From Acidobacteriota bacterium (GTDB lineage Bacteria > Acidobacteriota > Terriglobia > Terriglobales > SCQP01), in assembly GCA_027315185.1 (NCBI GenBank), contig DAHUYO010000003.1, positions 38,694 through 102,693 of the forward strand: a DNA stretch of 64,000 nt, given 5' to 3'. Positions 19,601 through 30,053 of the stretch are shown one piece after another. The notes beneath the pieces were generated by a model. It worked only from the letters and a program-made list of their open reading frames with translations. It was not told the DNA's origin and did not search any database. A program made the position numbers and the translations under genes. Every line of letters begins with the position of its first letter. Position 1 is the stretch's first letter.

Positions 19601-20492
19601 CCGCCGCGGCGCTGGAATCTCCCGCCGGTCCGGGGCCGAACGCGCCGCCCGCGGGAGGATGGAACTGGCGCCACAGAGAGAGTTCTTCTTCCTGCAATGC
19701 CCCCAGCGTCAGGCCCAGTTTTTCCCAGATTTCCCCGACCGCCCAGCGCCAGCGCTCGCGGATGAAGGCCAGTTGGCCGCGCAGCGAATCCGGCGCGGCG
19801 CGTTGCGGGGCCAACAAGACGTCCAAAAGGGTAGTGCCGCCCGGGCCGAAGCCGGGCTGGGCCGCGAAATACGGCTGCCAGAGGGAGGAAATTTTCCGGT
19901 ATGCCGTGCCGCGCATCGCTGGGCGGTCGTCGAAGAGTTCGCGAAAGGGCGCGAAGGCGGGGTTGGCGTTGGCCAGCCAGAGCAGCAGTATTTCCTCCAG
20001 CGCGACGGCGCGGTGCGGATAGCCGCCCGTGACCCCGGCCAGCCACTCCTCCGCGCGCAGTTCGCCGCGGTACACCCGCACCACGGGAAACTCATGCGCG
20101 AAGCGGCGCAGCGTGGTCTCCAGCGCTTCGCCGCCGACGCGGTCGCCCAGCCAGGGAACCGCGGCGGTCAGGGCGCGGGGATTGCGCCGCCGGTAGGCGG
20201 CGATCATGGCGTGCAGCGCCTCGTCAATCAGCCCCATGGCGTGCAGCGCCGCCGGCGGGATGGGCGCGGCCGGCGACCGCTCCTGGGCGCGGATTTGCTG
20301 AATGCGCGCGGCGAATTCGCGGCTAGCCTGCGGGTCGGCCAGGATGACGTTGCCGCTAAAGGTGAACAGGGCGGCGTCGAAGCGATAGCGGTCCCGCGCC
20401 GCGCGGGAGACGTGGAATTCAAACTCCGGTCCGCAACGGCTCCTTGCGGCCCGCCGCGCAGCTGCTGACAACGATCGCTGCATTATGCTCAC
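16695..20492 (-). CDS. Alpha-amylase family (GH13-like) protein, 1265 aa, with long Ala/Arg-rich C-terminal extension
   Basis: RLASDVVPNHMGIDS, FPVIRFDAAMTLAKKH, LLLAEAFWLMEGYFVR, LPGLPMFGHGQFEGFTEKYGM (GH13-like regions). Confidence 0.85.
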   Translation of the reverse strand: MSIMQRSLSAAARRAARSRCGPEFEFHVSRAARDRYRFDAALFTFSGNVILADPQASREFAARIQQIRAQERSPAAPIPPAALHAMGLIDEALHAMIAAYRRRNPRALTAAVPWLGDRVGGEALETTLRRFAHEFPVVRVYRGELRAEEWLAGVTGGYPHRAVALEEILLLWLANANPAFAPFRELFDDRPAMRGTAYRKISSLWQPYFAAQPGFGPGGTTLLDVLLAPQRAAPDSLRGQLAFIRERWRWAVGEIWEKLGLTLGALQEEELSLWRQFHPPAGGAFGPGPAGDSSAAAVPHFSEFEYERFSSDVDWMPRAVLLAKNAYVWLEQLSRAHGRHIHRLDQIPDGELDTLARRGFTALWLIGIWERSQASRRIKQLCGNADAEASAYAIAQYEIATDLGGRPAMEDLRRRAAMRGLRLASDVVPNHMGIDSPWVMEHPEWFVSLPHSPFPAYQFNGPDLNGDGHIEIKIEDHYYDRTDAAVVFRRRDLWTGDTRYIYHGNDGTSFPWNDTAQLCYLRGDVREAMIAAIVRVARDFPVIRFDAAMTLAKKHYQRLWFPEPGTAGPIPTRAEHGLTKAQFDAEMPEEFWREVVDRVAVEAPGTLLLAEAFWLMEGYFVRTLGMHRVYNSAFMNMLRDEQNANYRSVIKNTLEFDPDILKRYVNFMNNPDERTAVDQFGKGDKYFGICTLLATLPGLPMFGHGQFEGFTEKYGMEFRHPRLREAADADLLAHHDRLITPLLRRRALFAEAAEFLLYDFFAPEGHVNEDVYAFSNRGGGARALVVYNNTIRRAAGWVRLSCAYAEKNGNGGKHLRQRTLADGLGIPAESDHWAAYRRLDTGLEHLARGEDLAQGMYFELDGYATRVLLDWRVWRDDGTRPWRRLWDHLQDRGVPNLDDALRDLELARVHRALSALLARPPLAALAQSANVRGAAARTALARRRRTEAEAAQRAALKEMVAAVRELVAAAQEFLLSPAAAAAGFAPEDRISPAHAKTAIAAALVQMRAAPRLPALAAKLELPPPARDAWPPAGAAAPLAPWAEAVAIIVLHALGVSLNPSAPDAAAVRLFEGLRLRPALAAEFAALRAADAAAVRAAEAAAQRAGEGAGPRGEASAAQGEEHAADPDAPWRAAARVRAAFAHPLSPPARPAPARRAAAKPPSKRPESPPAPGLATASAVTPLFAVWLADPDLAWLLGAHDANGVGYIVQEQLQTTLAGLALRPALALAAAARLAPAKVRALGEQLRQYEAAAAQNGYRTKDLAQI

Positions 20493-20602
20493 TGACTATC
20501 GTAGAGAAAAACACCCCTCCAGCGCCAATCGTTGTTCCTGCCGCGCCGAAGGTCCAGGCTCGGCTCGGCCGGCCGGCGCGGCGGGAATATTTGCGCCGGC
20601 GC

Positions 20603-20640
20603 GCGGGATAAGGCTCCCGCCCTGCCTAACGTCGCCCTAG
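20603..20640 (+). repeat. Interspersed repeat family 4, copy b
   Basis: gcgggataaggctcccgccctgcctaacgtcgccctag. Confidence 0.6.
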
Positions 20641-20643
20641 ACG

Positions 20644-20666
20644 GGAGCGCCGGCATCCTGCCGGCG
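20644..20666 (+). repeat. Family 3 GCCGGC inverted repeat
   Basis: ggagcgccggcatcctgccggcg. Confidence 0.55.
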
Positions 20667-20697
20667 TGCTCGCCGCCGTCCTGCGCACCGCCCCTTG

Positions 20698-20733
20698 TGG
20701 GGAGGGCTCCAGCCCTGCGTAACGTCGCCCTCC
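20698..20733 (+). repeat. Interspersed repeat family 4, copy c
   Basis: gtggggagggctccagccctgcgtaacgtcgccctc. Confidence 0.6.
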
Positions 20734-20776
20734 GGGACGGCGGGGTAGAGGGCCCGGTCCCGCTGACCGACGGCGA

Positions 20777-23266
20777 TCAGCGCTGCATCATCGCGGCGGC
20801 CGCTTGGAAGGCGGGCTTGAAGAAACCGATCCAGGTGTTCTGCGCCAGGTCTTGAATGGCGGGCAGGGAATCGCGGTCGTGCAGTTCGGCCAAGGCGATG
20901 GCCGCGCGCACCTGCACCATGCCGGTCTGGCCGTGCAGCGCCCGGCGGAGCGCCGCCGTCACCCGGGCGTCGCCGGCGCCGAAATGGCCGAGCTGTTCGA
21001 TGGCGGTTGCGCGCAGCGCCGGCGGCTGGCCCGGCGCGGCGTAATGCAGCAGCACGGGCACGGCGGCGGATTTCTCGCGGTGCGCCTGCAGCGCCAGCGC
21101 CCGCTGCTCGACCTGCCACTGATAGCTCTTCATGGCCAGGGCGGCGGTGATATACCGCGGAGCCTGGGCGCGGTCAAGATGCAGCAGTGCGCCCAGCGCG
21201 GCGGCGCGCACGCTGGAGATGGGATCGGTGCGAAAGATTTTGCGCACCCGCGCCAGCTCGCCGGGTTGGGTGGGTTGTCCAGGATGGAGATGGCCCAGGA
21301 GCGTGACTGCGTTGGCGCGCACGGCGGGGTTGGGGCTGTCGAGGCGTTCCAAGGCCAGCTGCTGCGCGGCGGCGGGAGCGATGCCGGCAAGATGGCCGAG
21401 GGCGTCGTCAGCGGCGGGGGCGGAGGATTCCGCCCGGACGCGGGCGGCGAAGAACTGCGCCAGCGCGGCGCGGTTGCCATCGGTCGCATCGCGGTCCACG
21501 GCGTCGAGCGCCTGCTGGCGATCCCAACTCCACGGCGCATGAACGGCTTCATATTCCCATTCGGCCAGCGGCTTGTCCCAGATCAGGTACTTCAGCAGCA
21601 CGTGGTCGGGGTCCAGCTGTACCATCTCCGGCTTGCCGGGCAACGGCCAGGCGATGGTCTGGTTGCGGCTGGTCACCAGCATGCCGCGGCGCAGTTCCCG
21701 GCCACCCACCCATGCCGCCAAAGTTAGCCGGCCGGTGTAGAGGAATCCATGAAACGGCTTTTGCCGCAGATGCAGTTCCAGGTCGCCGCCGTGGGCGGCG
21801 GATTGCCAGTTCCAGGAGGCATGGAACACGGGATAACCGATCGCATAGAACCAGCGGTGGAAAAACAGGCGGAGGTTGCGGTGCGTCGCCTCCTCCATGG
21901 CCAACTCGAAATTGCGCGTGTTGGCGGGCTGGAACTTGTAGCGGGTCAGATAGCGGTGCACGCCGCGCCAGAATGCCGCCGGGCCCAGCTTGGCTTGGAG
22001 CATGCGCAGGGCGAAGCCGCCTTTCTCGTAGGTGACCGCGTCGAACATGTTCCAGGGATTGCCGTGGTTGTAGTCCACGATGGGGTGGTCGTGGCCGTCG
22101 GCGTAGCGGAAGTAGCCCTCTGCGTCCCGCTCCCAATCGCGAATCGCCTGGTCTTCGCCGCGAGCGTGCAGGTCCCAGGTGTATTGCATGAAGGTGGCGA
22201 AGCCTTCGTTCAGCCAGAGCTGGGACCAATGGGCGCAGGTGACGGTGTCGCCGAACCATTGATGCGACAGCTCATGGGCGATCTCCACGTCATGGCGCGG
22301 CGCGGCGGCGCGGACGTTGGCGAGAGTGGCGTTTTGCGGATAATCGCCCGGGAACTCGGTCTCGCTGGCATTTTCCAGCCCGGAGAAAAACCCAGGATTT
22401 TCCACCTCGGCGTACTTGGCCCAGGGATAGCGAACGCCGGTCAGCTGTTCGTCATAGGCCATCATCGCCGCGGTGCGGCCATAGCGGGCGCGGGCGATGG
22501 CCGCCGATTGCGTCGGCGGCACGTCGAATTGCAGCGGCACGCCATGCGGGCCCACGGCATCCACGCGGTTCCATTGGCCGACATAAAAGGCCAGCAAATA
22601 GGTGCTGATCGGCTCCGCCTGGCGCCAATGAAAAAGCTGCGCGCCGCCGGGGAGCAGTTGGCGGCTGACCAGCTTGCCGTTGGCGATCGCCCAGTCTCCG
22701 CGCGGGGCGGTGATGTAGAAGTCGGCGGTCAGCTTGTCGTTGGGGTGGTCGTAGATGGGCAGCCAGTGGTGGTTCTCATTCGGCTCGCCGGAGGTCCACA
22801 GCCAGGTGGCTTGCCGCGGGTGGGCGAGATCAGCCGCATAGAACACCATGCCCGCGGCGGGCGTCACGTGGTAGCGGATGCGCAGCGCCACCGTTTGCCG
22901 CGGTCCGATCGGCGCGGGCAGCTTGACATGCAGTTTCTCCGCGGTCAGGTGATAGGCGACGGGACGGCCGTTGGCGGTGACGGATTGGACGGTCGGGCCG
23001 CCGCAGTCGAGGTGGAAATATTGGAAATGATCGCGCAGCGGGCGGAGCGTCAGGGTTTCCCGCACCGCTACCGAGCGGGTGGCGAAGTCCGGCTGGATGC
23101 GCAAGGTGACATGCAGGCTGTCGAAGGTGCGGGTTTGGGCGGCGGCGGCGAGCGCCAGCGCCAGGACCGCCATGGCGGCGGCCGGTGCGCGCAGCGGCAG
23201 GCGGAACCGCGGGCGGGAGCGGGCGGGGGGAATATGCATGGCGTGGGGGGGCGTGGCGGGGAGCAT
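20777..23266 (-). CDS. M1-family metallopeptidase with C-terminal HEAT-like repeats
   Basis: HELSHQWFGDTVTCAHWSQLWLNEGFATF zinc motif (HExxH-18-E); C-terminal LGHL/LAGIAP helical repeats; signal peptide-like N-terminus (start may be 23239). Confidence 0.93.
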   Translation of the reverse strand: MLPATPPHAMHIPPARSRPRFRLPLRAPAAAMAVLALALAAAAQTRTFDSLHVTLRIQPDFATRSVAVRETLTLRPLRDHFQYFHLDCGGPTVQSVTANGRPVAYHLTAEKLHVKLPAPIGPRQTVALRIRYHVTPAAGMVFYAADLAHPRQATWLWTSGEPNENHHWLPIYDHPNDKLTADFYITAPRGDWAIANGKLVSRQLLPGGAQLFHWRQAEPISTYLLAFYVGQWNRVDAVGPHGVPLQFDVPPTQSAAIARARYGRTAAMMAYDEQLTGVRYPWAKYAEVENPGFFSGLENASETEFPGDYPQNATLANVRAAAPRHDVEIAHELSHQWFGDTVTCAHWSQLWLNEGFATFMQYTWDLHARGEDQAIRDWERDAEGYFRYADGHDHPIVDYNHGNPWNMFDAVTYEKGGFALRMLQAKLGPAAFWRGVHRYLTRYKFQPANTRNFELAMEEATHRNLRLFFHRWFYAIGYPVFHASWNWQSAAHGGDLELHLRQKPFHGFLYTGRLTLAAWVGGRELRRGMLVTSRNQTIAWPLPGKPEMVQLDPDHVLLKYLIWDKPLAEWEYEAVHAPWSWDRQQALDAVDRDATDGNRAALAQFFAARVRAESSAPAADDALGHLAGIAPAAAQQLALERLDSPNPAVRANAVTLLGHLHPGQPTQPGELARVRKIFRTDPISSVRAAALGALLHLDRAQAPRYITAALAMKSYQWQVEQRALALQAHREKSAAVPVLLHYAAPGQPPALRATAIEQLGHFGAGDARVTAALRRALHGQTGMVQVRAAIALAELHDRDSLPAIQDLAQNTWIGFFKPAFQAAAAMMQR

Positions 23267-23321
23267 GGCGTAAGGCGTGGTGCAGCGGCTGATGCGACGG
23301 GTGGGCGGGCGAGGCGCGGGG

Positions 23322-23663
23322 CTATTCGGCGAAATCGCCTTCTTCGGCTTCGCGCAACAAACGGCGGGCGAGTTCTTCCTGCTCCTTCGGCACCCACAGC
23401 GCCAGGTCGGCGGTGAGGCCGGGGATCATCATGGCCTGCACCTCGGCCGGAATGCCGTTGGCGCGGAGCATGCCGGCGGCGAACTCGGCTTCATCGGAGC
23501 GCTGGAAGCGTGCGGCTTCGGCGCGATTGCGCAGGTCCACGTGCAGCAGACGGGGATCCTCTTCCCCTTCGGGGCCGGCGCTAGATTCCGGGGCGCCGTC
23601 AGGCTGCTCGCCGCCGTCGTCGCGGCCGTCATCCGGGTCCAAGGTGTCCACGGGCATGGGCAC
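23322..23663 (-). CDS. DUF2007-like putative signal-transducing protein
   Basis: EAEFAAGMLRANGIPAEVQ...ALWVPKEQEELARRLLREAEE. Confidence 0.6.
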   Translation of the reverse strand: MPMPVDTLDPDDGRDDGGEQPDGAPESSAGPEGEEDPRLLHVDLRNRAEAARFQRSDEAEFAAGMLRANGIPAEVQAMMIPGLTADLALWVPKEQEELARRLLREAEEGDFAE

Positions 23664-23790
23664 AGGATACAGCAGCGGCTGGGGTTTTAGGGTTCAGCGG
23701 CAGCGGGCCGGCCGCGGCGGGCGGCGGAGAAGACAGCCGGGGACGGCCATCCCGCGTTCTTCGCTCGGGAGGCGCGCATGCGCCGCGCGG

Positions 23791-24411
23791 CTAGGCGGCT
23801 TTGGGGCCCTGCTGCCGCGCGCGTTCCTGCGATTCGATCAGGCTGGCGGGATCGCGGCCGATGACCTGGCCGCTGCGCGGGTCCAGGGTGAAGAGCAGAT
23901 CGCCAAGGTCGTCGGCGTGGTGTTCTTCTTCCTGCAAGATGTCCTCCAGCATTTCGCGCGTGGTGGAGTCGTGAAATTGGAAGTGGCGGATCAGCTGCGT
24001 GTAGACATCCACGACGATGCGCTCGGCGACCAGGTCTTCGCGGACCATGTCCGCCAAGGATTCCCCGGCGGCGTATTCGGTATAGGCGCGCTGGCTGACG
24101 ACGGCGGGATTCAGCTCCGGCGCGCCGCCGAGCTGCTGAATGCGGTCGGCGATGGCGTCGGCGTGCTCCTGCTCCTCCTGGGAATATTTCCGGAAGGTCT
24201 GGGCGATGGATTCGCCGTGCATGCCGCTGGCCATGAAGTAATGATGGCGGTAGCGCAAGACGCAGACGATCTCCGTGGCCAAGGCGGCGTTCAGCAGTTC
24301 CGTGGTCTGCTTCGGGTCGCCCTGGTAGGCGGAGGTGACGGCGCCTTGCTCTAGGTTTTGGCGGGCGCGCTCGCGAATGGTTTGCACGTCGGCGAGAAAT
24401 TCTCCGGCCAT
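23791..24411 (-). CDS. Ferritin-like domain / bacterioferritin-like protein
   Basis: MAGEFLADVQTI...LNAALATEIVCVLRYRHHYFMASG...QEEQEHADAIADRI...EDILQEEEHHADDL; longer upstream ORF overlaps rpsO antisense and is rejected. Confidence 0.88.
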   Translation of the reverse strand: MAGEFLADVQTIRERARQNLEQGAVTSAYQGDPKQTTELLNAALATEIVCVLRYRHHYFMASGMHGESIAQTFRKYSQEEQEHADAIADRIQQLGGAPELNPAVVSQRAYTEYAAGESLADMVREDLVAERIVVDVYTQLIRHFQFHDSTTREMLEDILQEEEHHADDLGDLLFTLDPRSGQVIGRDPASLIESQERARQQGPKAA

Positions 24412-24636
24412 GATGGACCTCGTTTCCGTCCGGTGGCGCGCGGGGCGTTCCGGCTGTAGCCTATGGATGGTGGGCGGGCCGCCGCCGTTGTCCCCAGCCA
24501 GGCCCGGCCCAGCCTCCGGGCCGTGGCGGGCGCGCAGCCGAGCCGGTCCGGGGCGCGAGGCCGGGGACGCTTGTTCCCGGGCTGCCGGGTCGTGGTAAGC
24601 TAGATTTTCTTGCGGCCTTTGGGCCCTCTCATACGC

Positions 24637-24906
24637 ATGGCCTTTACCAAGGAAGACAAGCAAGCGCTGGTGCAAAGCTTCGCCATTCACGCCACGGATT
24701 GCGGTTCGCCGGAAGTCCAGGTGGCGGTGCTGACGGAGCGCATCCGGTATTTGACCGAGCACTTCAAGACCCACAAGCAGGATCATCACTCGCGCCGCGG
24801 GCTCCTGCTGATGGTGGGCAAGCGGCGGCGGCTGTTGGATTACCTTAAACGCCGGGACGCGGCCCGTTATCGCGGCGTCATTCAAAAGCTGGGGCTGCGG
24901 AAATAG
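24637..24906 (+). CDS. rpsO: 30S ribosomal protein S15
   Basis: [72 protein letters not shown]. Confidence 0.98.
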   Translation: MAFTKEDKQALVQSFAIHATDCGSPEVQVAVLTERIRYLTEHFKTHKQDHHSRRGLLLMVGKRRRLLDYLKRRDAARYRGVIQKLGLRK

Positions 24907-25054
24907 GCCCTGGCGCAACTACTTCGATCGGCTCGCCAGTGAATCTGTTGCAGATGCCCGAACGTGACGGGCGCTCATTGGGTTGGATCCCAACTCCCCT
25001 CGCCGCCGCCCCGCTGGGCGGGGGCTTTGATCGCAGCGCCCGTTCCCGCCGCCA

Positions 25055-25078
25055 TTCTCGGCGCGGCGCTGCCGAGAA
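25055..25078 (+). promoter_or_regulatory. Stem-loop in the pnp leader
   Basis: TTCTCGGC-gcggcgct-GCCGAGAA, 8-bp perfect stem in the rpsO-pnp intergenic region. Confidence 0.45.
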
Positions 25079-25146
25079 GATTTTCCCGAATCATTTGAGA
25101 CCAGATGGCCGCGGTCCCTGGAGGGCCGCGGCGGAAGGAATGTTCC

Positions 25147-27384
<2,238 letters not shown>

Positions 27385-27425
27385 CTGGCGGACACAGCGA
27401 AAGCCAACCATTGGACGGACGATGG

Positions 27426-27461
27426 CCGGGCGGGAGCGATCCCGCCCGGTCTATTTTTTTT
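27426..27461 (+). terminator. Rho-independent terminator downstream of pnp
   Basis: CCGGGCGGGA-GCGA-TCCCGCCCGG (10-bp perfect stem) followed by tctatttttttt. Confidence 0.85.
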
Positions 27462-27491
27462 GCGTGAGGGGGCCGTGGGGGGTGGGCCGAG

Positions 27492-27587
27492 GCCGGCAAG
27501 ATGCCGGCGCTCCAAACTTGCGCCGGCGCTCCAACCCCACGCCGCCGCCTTGAGGCGCCTTTTTTGGAGCGCCGGCGTCCCGCCGGC
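27492..27587. repeat. Family 3 repeats in inverted pair
   Basis: GCCGGCAAGATGCCGGCGCTCC (27492-27513) and GGAGCGCCGGCGTCCCGCCGGC (27566-27587), with GCGCCGGCGCTCC between. Confidence 0.6.
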
Positions 27588-27719
27588 CTCGCCGTTCGCT
27601 AACCCCATTGCGGTCCGCTCCCGGGCGGCGGGCGGGCAAGAACGCCTGCCGCGGCGGGTGCTGGACTATAATCCAGCACGGCGCGGCGCGCCGGGTAATC
27701 ACGAGGCAGACGACTCACT

Positions 27720-30014
27720 ATGACTGGGCGACAGACTTTTTGTGTGTTCCTCTTGGCGGCCGGCCTGGCGGCGCCGGCCGCGGCGCAGTCGCGCTACCGG
27801 CCGGCGGCGGCTACGGTGGCGCGTTGGCGGCGGGAAGCCGCGGGGGTGACGATCACCCGCGACCGCTACGGCATCGCCCACGTGTATGGCCAGACCGATG
27901 CGGACGCGGTCTTCGGCATGGAGTACGCGCAGGCGCAGGATGACTTCCATCGCGTCGAGATGAACTACATCAACGCGCTGGGCTGGCTTTCGAAGACCGC
28001 GGGGCCGCGCGCCATCTACCAAGACCTGCGGATGAAGCTGTTCATTGATCCGGCGGTGATGAAGGCGAAATACGCCGCCAGCCCGGCCTGGCTGCGGCGG
28101 CTGATGGACGCCTTCGCCGACGGCCTGAACTACTATCTCTACACCCATCCGCGGGTCCATCCGCTGGTGATCCGCCGCTTCCGGCCGTGGATGGCGATGG
28201 CGTTCACCGAGGGCAGCATCGGCGGGGATATTGACCAGGTACCGGTGCGGGGGATCGCGGGTTTCTACTCCGCACCTGCCGGCGCCGATGCCGCCAGTCT
28301 GAAGCCCGCCGGCGCACGGGCGGAAGCCGATTCCACGGCGAACGCGGGGCGGCCCGGCGGCCTGGCGGCGGCGCAGGTGCTGCCGCCGCCGGAGCCGGGC
28401 GGCTCCAACGGCATCGCCATCGGGCCCAGCATTACCCTGGATCACCATGCGCTGCTGTACATCAACCCGCACGTGACCTTTTATTTCCGCGCGGAGCTGC
28501 AAATGGCCAGCGCCACGGGCTTGGACGCGTATGGGGCGGTGACCTGGGGACAGTTCTTCATTTATCAAGGCTTTAACCGCACCGCCGGCTGGATGCACAC
28601 CTCCAGCGGCGTGCAGAACGTGGACCGGTTCCTGGAGACGGTGGCGCGGCGCGGCGGGCGGTGGGAATACAAATACGGCGCGCGATGGTTTCCCCTGCGC
28701 ACGCGGCGGATCACGGTGCGGTACAAGACGCCGCGGGGCATGGCGGAGCGGACCTTCACGGCGTTCTACACGCGGCACGGGCCGGTCGTCGCGCGGCGCG
28801 GGGCGCATTGGATGACGGTGCACCTGATGAACCGCCCCATCCGGTCGCTGGAGCAGGATTGGGAGCGGATGACGGCGAAGGATTACGCCGCGTTCCGGCG
28901 GACGATGCAGTTGCACACCAACGCCTCGAACAATACGATCTTCGCGGATGCCGAGGGCAACATCGCCTATTGGCATTCCGACTACATTCCCCGGCGCAGC
29001 AATCGGTTCAACTGGTTCCATCCGGTGGACGGGAGCAATCCGGCGACGGCGTACCACGGGCTGCTGACGCTGGCGGAGACGCCGCACCTGCTGAATCCGC
29101 CGAACGGCTGGCTGTACAACTCCAACAACTGGCCGTGGTCGGCGGCGGGGCCGTACAGCCCGAAGCGGAAAGATTTTCCCGCCTACGTGGACGGCGGCAA
29201 GGAGGAAACGCCGCGTGGCGATCACGCGCTGCGGCTGCTGACGGGCGGCAAGAACTGGACGGCGGCGTCGCTGGTGGCGGCGGGGTTCGACAGCTACCTG
29301 CCGGCGTTCGCGCGGCTCGTTCCTGTGCTGCTGCGCGCCTATGACGGCCTGCCGGCGGGGAGCGCGCGGAAAGCGGCGCTGGCGCCGCAGGCGACGGTGC
29401 TGCGGGATTGGAACTATCGCTGGGGCGTCAACTCGGTGGCCACGTCGCTGGCGGTGTTTTGGGGCACGGAGATTTATCATCGCCTGTTTCCAGCGGCGCG
29501 GGCGGCGCATATGTCCATCGAGGATTACGTCGCCGAGCGGGCGACGTCGGCCGAGCTGGTTGGGGCGCTGGCGCGGGCGTCACGGCGGCTGACGCGGGGT
29601 TTCGGAACCTGGGAAACGCCGTGGGGCAACATCAACCGCTTCCAGCGGCTGGACGACCGCATTCGGCATCCGCAGTTCAGCGACGCCAAGCCCAGCATTC
29701 CGGTGCCGTTCGTGTCCTCGCTTTGGGGGTCGCTGGCGGCGTATGGCTCGCGGCCCAGGCGGGGAACGAAGAAATGGTACGGGACGGTTGGCAACAGCTT
29801 CGTCTGCGTGGTGGAGTTTGGGACGCGGGTGCGGGCCTGGGCGGTGAGCACGGGCGGAGAGAGCGGCAACCCAAAATCGCCGCATTTCGACGATCAAGCG
29901 GTGCGCTACGCGACAGGCAACCTGCGGCCGGTGTATTTTTACCGCGCGCAGATCCGGGCCCACGCCCGGCGGGTGTACCACCCCGGGACACGTGCCGGGA
30001 CGGCGCGCCGCTAA
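27720..30014 (+). CDS. Penicillin acylase family protein (Ntn-hydrolase)
   Basis: VTITRDRYGIAHVYGQTDADAVFGMEYAQAQDDFHRVE; catalytic Ser context GGSNGIAIGPS; FYTRHGPVV; SNNTIFADAEGNIAYWHSDYIPRR. Confidence 0.92.
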   Translation: MTGRQTFCVFLLAAGLAAPAAAQSRYRPAAATVARWRREAAGVTITRDRYGIAHVYGQTDADAVFGMEYAQAQDDFHRVEMNYINALGWLSKTAGPRAIYQDLRMKLFIDPAVMKAKYAASPAWLRRLMDAFADGLNYYLYTHPRVHPLVIRRFRPWMAMAFTEGSIGGDIDQVPVRGIAGFYSAPAGADAASLKPAGARAEADSTANAGRPGGLAAAQVLPPPEPGGSNGIAIGPSITLDHHALLYINPHVTFYFRAELQMASATGLDAYGAVTWGQFFIYQGFNRTAGWMHTSSGVQNVDRFLETVARRGGRWEYKYGARWFPLRTRRITVRYKTPRGMAERTFTAFYTRHGPVVARRGAHWMTVHLMNRPIRSLEQDWERMTAKDYAAFRRTMQLHTNASNNTIFADAEGNIAYWHSDYIPRRSNRFNWFHPVDGSNPATAYHGLLTLAETPHLLNPPNGWLYNSNNWPWSAAGPYSPKRKDFPAYVDGGKEETPRGDHALRLLTGGKNWTAASLVAAGFDSYLPAFARLVPVLLRAYDGLPAGSARKAALAPQATVLRDWNYRWGVNSVATSLAVFWGTEIYHRLFPAARAAHMSIEDYVAERATSAELVGALARASRRLTRGFGTWETPWGNINRFQRLDDRIRHPQFSDAKPSIPVPFVSSLWGSLAAYGSRPRRGTKKWYGTVGNSFVCVVEFGTRVRAWAVSTGGESGNPKSPHFDDQAVRYATGNLRPVYFYRAQIRAHARRVYHPGTRAGTARR
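28296..28337 (+). repeat. Interspersed repeat family 1 copy embedded in the penicillin acylase ORF
   Basis: agtCTGAAGCCCGCCGGCgCACGGGCgGAAGCCgATTCCACGGC; matches the reverse complement of 38841-38882 at about 38/41 positions. Confidence 0.75.
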
Positions 30015-30053
30015 GCCCTCCGGTTTTCCCCTCGCCGGCGCCGTGTCGGCGCG

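Noticed and set aside
24412-24918. Extension of the ferritin-like minus ORF to 24918
   Set aside because: Would lie antisense to rpsO; homology begins at MAGEFLADV (24411).
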